DNA of 64,000 nt, from contig OX328132.1 in assembly GCA_946811695.1 (NCBI GenBank), positions 96,658,022-96,722,021 on the forward strand, given 5' to 3'. The stretch is from Gonocerus acuteangulatus. Its lineage: Eukaryota; Arthropoda; Insecta; Hemiptera; Coreidae. This document shows, piece after piece, positions 12,889-25,260 of this stretch; positions within the stretch are counted from its first letter, which is position 1, and each line of letters opens with the position of its first letter. The translations under genes were made by a program, and so were the position numbers. The notes beneath the pieces are model-generated. The model was not told the origin of the DNA. It was given only the letters and a program-made list of their open reading frames with translations, and searched no databases.

Positions 12889-13426
12889 TTACCAGTAACC
12901 CGTATATTGATATACAGGGTGTATCGCAAGTTAATGGCAATACTCTATGGGGTAAAACTAGGCACAAAGTGTACTTTCACACCACCAACACATGTGTGAA
13001 ATGTAGTTCCACACATTTCTATCTCACTCCATTCCAGACATATGCCGTTCTAAATGTTCTCTAGAAATAACTGTGTTTTTTGTAGTACAGCTCCAATTTT
13101 CTCGTTTTGTACACATTTGTATTCAACGTTTTATTGCATGTTTAAAATCAGCATTAAATTTTCTTTAAGGCTAATGCATGTCCAATGTTCACAAGTATTT
13201 CATTAAACCGCAATATGAATTCAAAAAGTAGAAATTAATAAAAGCTTCCAAGTACATAAAAGTAATATGATGCTTATTTCCGTGATATTATGAGAATTAA
13301 ATGAAAATTATTCTAGATGAAATTGAAATTTAATGATTATAGTAAGTCTTACATGAAAATTGAAGAAAAAAAAATAAATAAATCGAAAATTATAAACGTT
13401 CTTACAACTGGCACAATAAAAAATCA

Positions 13427-13532
13427 CAGGGCCAAATCTCCTAATCCATATTCCTGGATAATTTTCATTGTGCCAGTTAGTGATAATAATAACAAAATGG
13501 CTATTATCCTGGAATTGGGAGATTTGACCCTG
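13427..13532. mobile_element. 106-bp MITE-like inverted repeat
   Basis: The ends read CAGGGCCAAATCTCC and GGGAGATTTGACCCTG. The inner arms also pair imperfectly, so almost the whole unit is a hairpin. Confidence 0.65.
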
Positions 13533-13564
13533 CGCATTGGCCGACCAAAAACCCGTTGATTGAC

Positions 13565-13679
13565 GTCCCTCCACAGGAAGGAACCCCGCTTATAGGGCTG
13601 ACCTCATGACGCAATCCGGAACTGCCGACTTGAAAATTTTACGTTTCAGAACCCCTAGAGAACGAAAATAGCGGTGGTT

Positions 13680-13720
<41 letters not shown>

Positions 13721-14260
13721 CTGTTCGCTCTCTAGCTCCCAGACGAATGGTCTGATTTAGATGAAATTTGGTACACAAATCTTTCGTCTAATTTGAAAGG
13801 TCAAGTTCGTTAACCAGCAGAATCCGTCCTCCGGAACATGGTTTTTGGAGCAAATTCGCGCGAATAAAATCGTTACGCTTACTTCATATGCTTGCAAGTA
13901 CTCGTTTAATAGGTTTATTGGCCTAGAAAAAGGAATGAAACCATTTTTAGCGCGATAGCTTTAACCGTTTTTGAGAAAATTGGAATCATAGTTGTCGAAA
14001 AATGATTTTGGTCAGGTTATTTAGAATCATGGGATTCAGTTGAAACATTTTCTGCATGTTTTAAATTCTTATAAACAAAGAATTTTGGTGAAGAAGTTTT
14101 GGGAACTTCGTACAATTTTCCTTAATATCTCGAGAACGGTTGGTAATCTTGGTAAGGGGAAGGTTACCATTCAAAAGCTTACTAAATGCTCTACAAAAAA
14201 GATTCTGAAGCAATTTTCGATTAGGCGATGTCAATCGGAGAAATAAGTTCTAATATCTTC
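13565..14260 (+). repeat. Dispersed repeat R1, copy 1 (with internal (TA)n)
   Basis: Starts GGAACCCCGCTTATAGGG. It contains TTTCAGAACCCCTAGAGA, a (TA)n run at 13684-13717, then TGTCTGTTCGC and GGTCAAGTTCGTTAACCAGC. It continues with TATCTCGAGAACGGTTGG and a block ending GTCAATCGGAGAAATAAG. The same order of blocks is found at 21600 and 22017. Confidence 0.8.
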
Positions 14261-14410
14261 AAATGTTTTGTTTTGTTCTTTTGAACGGGTTTTTGTCTTT
14301 GTTTAAATCATGTTTTAATTGTTTTTTTGTTTTATATTGCATTTTCTGTAAAATTAATATTATAGTAAAAGAGAATAAGAAACAATAAGTAGTATGTTTC
14401 TTGAGTCTTA

Positions 14411-15169
14411 TCTCAAAAGGTACTTGCAAAAAATGGTTTTCAAAATAAAAATAGAATGTAAACTTTTTTGCATATAACATCAATTCCAGAACACGTAGAA
14501 CCACCCCGATTGGACGGAAATGTGTCACATTATGGCCTTTATTGACCCTCCAAGTTTGGTTTGGATCGGGTAAATATTCTTTGAAATATGGCCGGATTCT
14601 TGAATCTTTAACAAAATCTTTAGCAAAATTTAAAGATACTTTTAAAATACTTTTTTTTTAATTTTTGTAATATTCCCAAAATTTGAATTTAGGGGTTTTT
14701 CAATGTGCTAAAAACGAATCTGACATCCGTTTTTAAATAAAAAATTGTTTTACATACTCGACTCTGTAGAAGTCATTATTATACCCAAATATTCCATAAA
14801 CCTACATTTAAAAAATTATCGATTATGAAACAATTTTTTATTTAAAAACGGATGTCAGATTCGTTTTTAGCACATTGAAAAACCCCTAAATTCAAATTTT
14901 GGGAATATTACAAAAATAAATAAAAAATGTATTTTAAATGTTGCTAAGGGGGGACCCTTAAGATTTTGTTAAAGATTCAAGAATCCTCCCATATTTCAAA
15001 GAATATTTACCCGATCCAAACCAAACTTGGAGGGTCAATAAAGGCCATAATGTGACACATTTCCGTCTAATCGGGGTGTTTCTACGTGTTCTGGAATTGA
15101 TGTTATATGCCAAAAAGTTTCCATTCTATTTTTATTTTGAAAACCATTTTTCGCAAGTACCTTTTGAGA
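14411..15169. repeat. Foldback repeat with about 345-bp arms
   Basis: The arms 14411-14756 and 14824-15169 are inverted copies, beginning TCTCAAAAGGTACTTGC and ending with its complement. A related single-arm fragment occurs at 43530-43750, and part of it near 21470-21560. Confidence 0.8.
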
Positions 15170-15762
15170 TAATACAATAGTCAATTATATGGTTAGAAAA
15201 AGGAGTCTTTCTCCTTTCGAAATATTTCAATGATGTAAAAAATCGGATTATCTCAAGGGGAGATATTGAATTTCAAAACGTTACATTACCTTTTCAAACA
15301 AATGTTTAGTCTCTTCCAGACTAGGAAATATCATTATTTTTTGTTTTCAGTGCTATTCAGTATATTAGGGTTTCTTGGGGTGCTGATTTTAAATCTGCTA
15401 TTATTTTTGTTGTAAAAAAATGTATAATACTAGTTTACCTGAAAACGAAAGCATATTTTTGAATATATTTGAGGAAATATAAATTATTTTTTAACGATTA
15501 TATTTTTCTTTTAATCTACTCTATAAAACAAATGAATTGGTGAAAGAATCATGTCAATATCATTTTCTAAACTCGATATAAAAAATAAAGCACTTTCAAC
15601 CTATTTTATTTTATTTCTTGGCTCCTAAGGCGCATTGGACGGAACGCTCGGACACATGTCGACTATTTTTCGATGTAGAATCACCAGAAAAAAATTGGTC
15701 CAAATCGGTGACCCCATCGCTGTATACTCCCCTTGTAAGTACCCATTTATGACGTAACCCAC

Positions 15763-15894
15763 CTGAACGCAAGGATTCGCGAATCATTTGTGGAAATGGG
15801 AGCTAAACATGATGAGATTGCAAGGACTACATTAGCGATGTGGCCAGTTTGTTCTGCAAGGAGGCCAGTTGTAAAAAAGTTAATAATTTTCGAT
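15763..15894 (+). pseudogene. Possible helix-turn-helix transposase remnant
   Basis: About 40 residues in one frame include RIRESFVEMGAKHDEIARTT, which resembles the N-terminal DNA-binding helices of mariner/Tc1 transposases (IR..V..G....EIA..T). No catalytic region is found. Recognition is weak. Confidence 0.25.
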
Positions 15895-16459
15895 GTGTTT
15901 TTTTTTATTCAACTTTTACGCAAGACTTACTATAATCATTAAATATCAATTTCATCAAAAATAATTTTTATTTATTTCTGATAATATTACGAAAGTAAAC
16001 ATAATATAACTTTTATTTATTTAATGTTTTTTCACTCTAGATTTCTAATTACACTATGAAATTGGGAGATAATCTCAGTTCTAACTGTACCGTTTAAAAG
16101 CTGATTAAATTTTAAAACAGCCTGTAGCATCTTTTTTAGAAGAATAGTGACTTTCAAAACGTTGTCACTAACCAGAAGCTTTTATTAATTTCGACTTTTT
16201 GAATTGATATTGCGGTTTGAATTAGACACTTGAGAACATTAGATGTGCATTAGCCTTATTGAAAATTTAATGCTGATTTCAAAAACGTCAAGAAATGTGT
16301 TAAAACAGAGACAATTGAAGTTCTATTACAACACGTTTCTTTTTGAAAGAACCTTTAGAACGGCATACGTGTGGAGTGAGATAGAAATTTGTGGTTGTGG
16401 TGTTACATTTTTTGTCGGGTTCCACTTCCTAGAGTATTCTCATTAACTAGCGATACACC

Positions 16460-16462
<3 letters not shown>

Positions 16463-16506
<44 letters not shown>
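16463..16506. repeat. (TA)n microsatellite
   Basis: Pure TA run abutting the right end of the CAGGGTG element. Confidence 0.9.
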
Positions 16507-16510
<4 letters not shown>

Positions 16511-16875
16511 ATTTTATTCTCACTTGGGTAGCACTATTTATTTATTATTAATGAAACTTTTCTCTTTATGGAGATGAATTAAATGCGCGTTTCTAATGGC
16601 GTAATGCTATTTAATGGTGAAGTACACCATCTTTTCAAAAGAAGTTGTTTATGTAGGCTTTTAGAAAAAGACCCAGGTTCAATGCACTGATATGCATGCT
16701 TCAGAAATGAAGTTATTGACTATACTTTAATACCACAGAAAATATGGCGTTTGAGGTTTAACATTTATATTAATTAATTCATATGGACGCCCGGTGATCT
16801 GTTGTGGTAGTTGATTAACTTAATATTAATTTACAAAATATTACCATACTTGCCATTCTCACTACTGTCTACACT

Positions 16876-17317
16876 TGTCTTAGTCACTGCCGTCTACAGT
16901 CCTAGTCATTACCATCTAAACCTGCCTCAGCTATTACTATCTACACCTGCCTCAGTCATTATTATCTACACCTGCCTCAGTCATTGCTATCTACACCTGC
17001 CTCAGTCAATACTACGTACACCTGCCTCAGCCATTGCTATCTACACCTGCCTCAGCCATTACTATCTACACCTGCCTCAGCCATTACTATCTACACCTTC
17101 CTCAGCCATTACTATCTACACCTGCCTCAGTCTTTACTATCTACACCTGCCTCAGTCATTATTATCTACACCTGCCTCAGTCATTGCTATCTACACCTGC
17201 CTCAGTCATTATTATCTACACCTGCCTCAGTCATTGCTATCTACACCTGCCTCAGTCATTACTATCTACACCTGCCTCAGCCATTGCTATCTACACCTGC
17301 CTCAGTCATTATTATCG
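16876..17317 (+). repeat. 25-bp minisatellite
   Basis: About 17 units of a 25-mer like CTACACCTGCCTCAGTCATT plus five bases, with YTAT variants at the end. Because 25 is not a multiple of 3 and the unit lacks stops, all three plus frames are open. The resulting 'proteins' are artefacts. Confidence 0.95.
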
Positions 17318-17339
17318 AATCCCGTCTTTCTCATTACTT

Positions 17340-20160
17340 AATTATGTGTAACCTCATACGCCAGTAAGTTAGCTTACCTTACAAACACAAGTTATTGACT
17401 ACGTACTATGTCATTGAGCACCTGTAAAGTCTAGGTAAATTAATAAGTACTTAAGGAATGACTGCTTGAAGGTTTCACTAGTAAATTACACTTGTATATG
17501 AAATACCCTACATGTATGACATGGTTTTACTTTTTGCCTCAGCATGTATTTTTCTTCCACAACAATTATATGCACATGTTATTAGCAGGGTGTTTCATCT
17601 ACATATTGTTTTTAAACCTACTGTAATGTTTCTGTCATGTTGAATTATGCATCGTTTTTTTTTCATTAAATAATGGTAATGTGCACTTTAATTATATTTA
17701 AATAAGTTGAAATGTTTACAGTATTTCTTAAGCAAGAGGATTAATTGCGTTTACACCCCATCATGTGCATAACTTTAATTGAAAATTTAGTAGTACTGAG
17801 AGGCATGTAGAATGCACTTTTCTATTTTATGATTATCAATTTTTACCCCCTCTTCCTGGATTTACCAAATGAAAATGAAATAGCATGTTTAAGTTAGTAG
17901 AATATGTAACTAGAATCATACCTCGCCTATAAATAATAATTTTAAATATATTTAGTTTAACAATTTTTTTTTATTTAGGTTTCATCAGTAATTATTGCAT
18001 GGTCTTTTAAAGTACAAATTGAAAAAAAATACTCAAATGGATAGAAATGTATGCAGATTATGCAGAGATGTCTGCTCACGCACACCGTTTTGAGGGAAAA
18101 AGTCCATACATCGTTAAAATATTAGATGTGATACCTTCGGTATTTTCTGATCTGTTTTAGATATACCTCAATAACAATGAACAAACGATATATAACAATT
18201 TTTTTATTGAAAGTAGATGCGTGAAAAATTATAATACATAAATAAAAAAGAAAATCAATAAATAACATTTTCTTATCAAATTATAAATAAACATAAATAA
18301 TAAAATAAATCCAAGAAATAAATGACCCCGCACAAACAGAGATAAAAAAAAAATATTTCAACACTAGATTTAACAGACCTGTCATTTCGACTGGTCGTGC
18401 AATTTCAATTCAAAATTCCTACTACATATAACATTTGCATTCCAAAATGATGTTATGACTTTTGAATCTATAAGTAGAGAATACATTTAATGAACTTAAT
18501 GTTACTTTATATATATATATTAGTAACAAATATATTTTTTGTTATTGACATTTATACCAGTATCAGGTCTGGTAAATCTAGTGTTAACGAAATTAAATAA
18601 AAATACTCTTATGTACAAATTTAGCAAACATAAGAATAAATGGAAATAATACAATTAATTGAATTAAATAAAAGTAATAAAAAATATGTTTAAATCAATA
18701 AAACAAAATTATCACATGTAAATAATAATACAACAAATAAACAACTCACGAAATTAAGTTATTTTACACATAAAAAAGATAACTCTAAGAAATAAAATCA
18801 TAGAACAAATAAATAAGTAAAAGAAAAATATTACCTCACACAATTATTAATATAAGGTGTAACTAAATAAAATTATAATACATAAATTTGATAAAAAAAA
18901 TACCATAAACAATAATAATTACATCAAATAAATAAATCAATAAAATAAGAAACTAATAATAATTTATAGTACTCAAAATAATAATTAAATTAGTGCATTA
19001 ATTAAAATACTTAAACAATTTAAATAATACGATTTATTCCAATTTTAATAAAAATTAATTTTCAAAATGTAATGTCAACAATAAACTAGTGTTTCGGTCA
19101 ATAAATTCTTGCACATGCAAATTGTTTACACAGGCATTGCAAATCTTGTCGTTGCCCGTTCTTGTGATATTATCTCAGCTAAAGCTCGGAAAGGAAATTT
19201 GACTTTGAAAATTAATGACGTTGTTTTCTAATAATATTGTATTAACGACGGATTTGGAGATCTTTCATCAGAATTTTGGCTTATTATTAGACATTTATAA
19301 GAGTGTAATGAAAAATATAATGTTGATTAACAGTAATATTGCCCCATACAAGCTTTTCAGGATGAGTGGATGATGGATAGTTAGGCACCAACTCAATGAT
19401 ATTATAACAAAAAAAATGGTTCAATAGAAATTGTTTTATTTTATCAGACATATTTATAGAAAAATGTCGGCTCTTCACTCCCCCAACGGATACTCCCAAT
19501 GTCCAATCCCTCTTAAAGCAACATCGTTTACAAAACTGGTGGTGATATCCTTCTCATGAAAGAACTGTTTTCAAATACAATATTTTGTACGACCCCAAAA
19601 TATTTTATATAACACATTAATCTCTACTAATTGACTAAAAAAAAAATAAACCAGAAAATGACCCAGTCTTTCGTTGCATATTAACAGTTAACAAAAAGAC
19701 TCGTCGATTAAGCACTCTCCTATTTGCGAATCGGCGCGCATACTCTCGCACCGCTTCTAAAGCATTAACATTGCAGAAACCGTACACGAACACTAGATCA
19801 TCATCAAGAGATTGAATTTTAATAATTGGTTTCTTAAAACAATTCGCAATGACAATTTTTTTCCATTGAAAATTTAAATAAGTACAAAAATGAAGACTTG
19901 TTTCGCTTTGCGATTTTCTTCAAAACGAAGCAAAAATGTGCAAATCTCTAAAGACTTTTGTCTTAGTTTTTTGGTCCCCTATATACTCCTGAAGTTTTGC
20001 CTTTAAATTCGGGACACCCTGTATATGTAGATAGATAGATAAAGAACGTTATAAGTAAAGTTTCCACATAATTGTCCCGCATAAATGTATGATATGAATC
20101 CCCTCCTTGGAAGAAACAAAATATCTGAAATTTGTAGAATTAGTATCATTACTAAATAAA
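17340..20160. other. Very AT-rich intronic sequence
   Basis: No gene recognised. 18190-19080 is dominated by AAATAAA-like sequence. GGGACACCCTGTATATG at 20009-20025 looks like a solo end of the CAGGGTG transposon class. Confidence 0.4.
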
Positions 20161-20179
20161 TATATGGAATGCGTGGAGT

Positions 20180-20400
20180 ATGCTAGTAACATACTACAAG
20201 CTAAAACGGATGAGATAAATTGTGCTCCAACAGGAACGATCGATGAGAAAGCTTGATAAACATAATCGACGTATTTAGACAAGCAGAAACAGAGACTGTC
20301 TGCTTATGCAAATAGAATATGTAGATTAAATGAGCCGTTCCTCAGACGGAAGAAAAATTCTCTATTTAGCTGACCAGAAAAGAACTTCAATCCTATCTTA
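20180..20400 (+). mobile_element. Fragment of the REL-LINE N-terminal region
   Basis: Translation at about 20277-20370 gives LDKQKQRLSAYANRI and RRKKNSLFS. These match the LINE protein of this window near residues 131-162 (LDKQKQKLAVYANRI, RRKQNSLFS). A stop follows at once and the flanks are out of frame, so it is a dead fragment. Confidence 0.6.
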
Positions 20401-20439
20401 TTCTATTATTACTATTGTTGTTTGTTTTATTATAAACTA

Positions 20440-20848
20440 GCTGTTACCCAGTGCGCCATGCTACACCTACTTTCTGTATATGACAGAATACCCAGTTACG
20501 AACAGAATACCCAGTTACGAAAATCGGTCAAACGATGTGAATTTGTTTTAGTTCATAATGATTCCCGGCAGAGGCCAGCACAATAGCACTTCATCTAACA
20601 GCCGACAGAGGCCAGTAGTTGTCGTTTCAAAAAGGCCGTCATAATCTGAATGGTTCAGTGTAGCCAATTTTTCTTGAACAAAACTTTTGACCTTTTGACT
20701 AAATTTTTAATTTGGCTATTTTGACCTAGCCTAGGAGATTTCTCGTATCAAGACCTACCTGTATGCCAAGTTTGGTCAAAATCGGTCAAACGGTGTAGAT
20801 TTGTATGAAGGAACAAACAAACAAAAAAAAACACGTGATTTTTATATA
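20440..20848 (+). repeat. Dispersed repeat beginning ACTAGCTGTTACCC
   Basis: Contains ATCGGTCAAACGATGTG and, 260 bp on, CCAAGTTTGGTCAAAATCGG with AAACGGTGTAG, followed by a (TA)n run. Similar AGCTGTTACCC...GGTCAAA units ending in microsatellites are common arthropod repeats. The class is uncertain. Confidence 0.45.
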
Positions 20849-20849
20849 C

Positions 20850-20911
<62 letters not shown>
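20849..20911. repeat. (TA)n microsatellite
   Basis: TA run following the preceding repeat. Confidence 0.9.
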
Positions 20912-20913
<2 letters not shown>

Positions 20914-21599
20914 GAGTACAGTGGTGGGTTCACCGATCTGGTTCATTTTTTCCTGGTGATTCTGCATCGGAAAATATTGACGCGCCTGAGCGGTCCGTTC
21001 TTAGGAGCTGAGAAATGAAATAAAATATGTTGAAAATTCATTATTTTATATCTCAAGTTTTGAAAACGATATTGACATGTTTCTTCCGCCAATTTTTTAT
21101 AGAGTAGATCAAAGGAAAAATAAACCCGTTAAACACTAATTTATATTTCGACAAGTAAATTTTAAAATATGTTAACGTTTTCAAGTAAACTAGCATTTTA
21201 ATTTTTTTCTCACTAAAAATAATAGCAGGTATAAAATAATTACCACAAGAAATCCTAATGTGGTAAATATCATCGAAAACAAAAAATAATAATTTTTCGC
21301 AGTCTGGAAGAACCATAACATTTGTAAACGAAAAAGTCACGTGACGTATTGAAATTCAATATCTCGCTTTCAGATAACCCGATTTTTACGTTCTTGGGCT
21401 CATTGAAAAAAAGAGAGCTTCCTTTTTCTAGCCGTATAAATAACTATTGTATTATCTCAGATGGTACTTGTAAGAAATGGTCATCAAAATAAAAATAAAA
21501 TGTAAACCTTTTTGCTTATAAAGTTGATTCTAGAACACGTAAAATCATCCTGATTAGAAGAAAATGTGTAAGATTGGAGCCTCTGGCAATTCTGATGGG

Positions 21600-22016
<417 letters not shown>

Positions 22017-22155
22017 GTTTTAGCGCGGTTCCTCCCTCCCGCATAGGGAGGAACCCCGCTTATAAGGTTGATACAATGAAACAATCCGAAAGTGCCGACA
22101 AGAAAATTTCGCGTTTCAGAACCCCTAGAGACCAAAAATAACGGTGGTACGAATT

Positions 22156-22250
<95 letters not shown>

Positions 22251-23130
22251 TTATTTATATATATATATTTGTCTGTTCGCTCATTTCTGGCTTCCCTAAT
22301 GGTCCGATTGTGATGACATTTGGTACAAAAATCCGTCGTCCGATTTGAAAGGTCAAGTTCGTTAACCAGCAAAATCCGCCTGCTGGAAGATGGCGTTTGG
22401 GGCGAAATCCGCGCAAAAAAAATCGTAACGCTTATGTTTTTGAGTTCATAAGCTTCTAAGTACTCGTTTTATATGATTCCTGGGCTAGGAAAACGAATGA
22501 AACCATTTTCAAGGCGATAGCTTTAACCGGAAGGGTTAGAATAAAATATTTTATTAACAGACATAAAAACGTTTTGGTAACTTTGTATACATTCCTTAAT
22601 ATCTCGAAAATGGTTGGGAATTTGGGAAACGGAAGAATACCATTAGAAAGCTTACTAAATGCTCTACAAAAAAGGTTCTAATGAAAGTTTTGATTAGGCG
22701 ATGTCAATCGGAGAAATAAGTGCTTAAAACTTTAAAGTAGTTGATTTCGCTTATTGGAACTGTTTTTTTGTCTTTGATTTTGATACTTAAAATTATGGGA
22801 TTCAGTTGAAACATTTTCTGCATGTTTGAATTTCATCAACACTAATATGTTAAAATTTTGGTTACGTTTGGAGCTAAGGAAGGATTAGAATAAAATATTT
22901 TATTAACAGACATGAAATGTTTTGGGAACTTCGTATACATTCCCTAATATCTCGAAGACGGTTAGGAATATTGGTAAACGGAGGGTTACCATGCGAAAGC
23001 TTACTAAATGTTCTACAAAAACGATTCTGAAACAATTTTTGATTAGGCTATGTCAATCGGAGAAATAAGTGCTTAAACTTTGAAGTAATTGATTTCATTT
23101 ATTCGAACAGTTCTTTTTGTTTGTTTTTAT
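22017..23130 (+). repeat. Dispersed repeat R1, copy 3, with internal direct repeat
   Basis: Same block order as copy 2, with (TA)n at 22156-22270. Its 3' part carries two direct copies about 350 bp apart (about 22530-22775 and 22880-23130), each ending GTCAATCGGAGAAATAAGTG. Confidence 0.85.
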
Positions 23131-24464
23131 TCCTTGTTATTTTTTAATTGCTTAAAGTTGGAGAATGTGTTTGACAATAAAACAGATTAATTAAAATAAG
23201 AAAAACAATTCATTGTTAAAAATATATCAGGCTGTACCGTATGAAATGTCAGTTTTGGATTTGTCGATTTCCTTCAAATGTCTTGAAACTGTAGAGGCTC
23301 CTACTCCGAGTTCTTTGGCATATTCCCTAGTGTTTTTAATTGCTTATAGTAGTCAAATGTATTTGTCAATAAAACAGGATACGTATAATTAGAATCAATA
23401 TTTTGTTTCTTAGAATTCGAAGATGCCGTATGAATATCTAGATTACAGTACTGGTGTTGATTTCGTTCTTTAGAATTATTCTTGGTATTCCCTATTTTCA
23501 TCTGTTACCCATAGTTTTTTATTGTTAGTAGGTTTTTCTTATTGATTATAGAATATAAATCTATTTGGCTATAAAACAGGATACGTAAAATTAGTGACAA
23601 TATTTCGGAGATTTCTGAGCGAAATACTTTTAAGATTTTCTACCACCACGAACGGCTTTTTTCCTCTATTTTTATCCACTAGATAGGCTTTATTTTGCAT
23701 ATCATTCTATATAAGTTTTATTCAGCAGGGGATTCTGATGAAATGTCGTGTTTTTGCTGTGGATTTTAAATACGATGTATCTAAGATTGGATAACATTAG
23801 CGAGTCTACATAGTTAAGAACCGACGACGGAGGATTACTTCTTGCTATGATTTAGTCTACATATGTATATTAAGTCCTAAATCCAAAAAATAAACTTCAC
23901 AACGGTTAGATACTATGAGCGAATATGGCGGTTCAATGCCCGTAGAAACAAGGGGGCCGCAGGAAATTTACCTGCTAAGAGTTAATCCTCAAGAGCTGTA
24001 AATATACCCCAGGTATCTGCCGACACAAATACAAAGCCTAGGCGGAGAGCACCCCAAAAACACAGATCCAAACATAGGTTATATACTAAATATTCATAAA
24101 GACTACTTAGTTGTAAACCGATTCATCAATTAGCAATCAATAGTTTTCAACAAAGGTTATATACTAAATATTGATAAAAAGTATTTAATTAGAAAAAAAA
24201 CAATATTCCACAAGACTTGTTTTTGGTCCATTTGTGTCTACTCCGTAGACTTAATTAGGTATATTATTCTATTGTAGTTGGGCAACTAAACTTTGTTTTA
24301 TTTTGTTAAATAAAGTTTTTTTTCTTGACTTGTTATTCGTCAAGACTTTTATTTGTCCTTGTGTATTTACTAGATAGGTTTTATTCGGCATATTACTCTA
24401 TATAGGCTATATTAGGCAGGGTATTCTACTCAATCTTGTGTACTTCTTCTTGATCCTTCTGTAC
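23131..24464. other. Intron with degenerate repeats
   Basis: A phrase of the type ATAAAACAGGATACGTA recurs near 23180, 23370 and 23572, a degenerate series spaced about 200 bp. No coding signal. Confidence 0.4.
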
Positions 24465-24711
24465 AATGGCGTATATAAAAACAATTTCGGGGGGGGCTGA
24501 GACCATTTCCAGGGTATGGAATACCAAATATTTAGAGCTTGGAATAGTTTTAGGCAACTAAAACGCTATTACACGTAAAATAAAATATGTTTTATGAACT
24601 AAGTGATCTTATTTAATTTATTTTTAAGGGTTTTACGAGAAGTTTTTATCATCAATTCAAAATTTCGCGAGGGGCTGCAGCCCCCTCAGCCCCCCCTCAT
24701 ATACGCCCATG
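24465..24711. mobile_element. MITE-like element with GGGGGGCTGAG ends
   Basis: The left end reads ATGGCGTATATA...CGGGGGGGGCTGAG. The right end reads CTCAGCCCCCCCTCATATACGCCCAT, its imperfect complement. Related partial copies lie at about 46764 (+) and 61250-61425 (-). Confidence 0.6.
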
Positions 24712-24939
24712 CTTCTGTATCCTCTAGAAAGGCTTTATTAGGCATATTTTGTATTTATTTATAGAGCTTTGCTTTAGAATGAGAGCCAGATTCTGTAATT
24801 TCCGCTTCTGTGTAAAAGTTAGCTACTGTCGGTGTCCCTGACGCCTTAATATCACTTTTATTCGAGATGTTCGAGAGGATTTTGACAAGTTTCACGAGAT
24901 ATATAAAAAAAAATAAGTTTATTTCTTTTCTAAGCTTAT

Positions 24940-25260
24940 CAAATGGCACTAGGGACATGAACGGAACCGCGCTAAGATGCCGCAGTTCCTGCGAGTCGGA
25001 CTTTTTGAGTTCATATGCTTGAAAGTACTCGTTTTATAGGCTTCTTGGGCTAGTAAAACGAATGAAACCATTTTTAAGGCGATAGCTTTAACCTTTTTCG
25101 AGAAAATTGGACAAATACTTTTTGAATACCGTTTTTGGTTTGGGTACTTAGAATCATGGGATTCAGTTGAAACATTTTCTGCATGTTCTTCTTTCATTAA
25201 AACTAATATGTTGAAATTTTTGTTACGTTTGGAGTTAAGGAAGGGTTAGAATAAAATATT
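24940..25260 (+). repeat. Dispersed repeat R1, fragment (copy 4)
   Basis: Contains GGCGATAGCTTTAACC, AATCATGGGATTCAGTTG and AACATTTTCTGCATG, in the same order as copies 1 and 3. The short GGAACCGCGCTAAGATG stretch at its start recurs at about 25624. Confidence 0.7.

Larger units (their letters stand above)
12915..16462. mobile_element. CAGGGTG-ended TIR transposon (mariner/Tc1-like?), nested and degraded
   Basis: The left end reads ACAGGGTGTATCGC and the right end reads GCGATACACCCTGT. The arms, 12915-13250 and 16174-16462, are diverged inverted copies sharing blocks such as GAAATTAATAAAAGCTTC. TA lies outside both ends, compatible with a TA duplication. The interior holds a 106-bp MITE, a copy of the (TA)n-bearing repeat, a foldback at 14411-15169 and a possible helix-turn-helix remnant near 15763. 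Confidence 0.65.

Noticed and set aside
11191..12999. Similar open frames at 11191-11484 (-) and 12598-12999 (+)
   Set aside because: Both are the same foldback arm in opposite orientation. There is no coding composition.
16811..17367. Three overlapping 105-176 codon open frames
   Set aside because: They are three readings of one 25-bp minisatellite.
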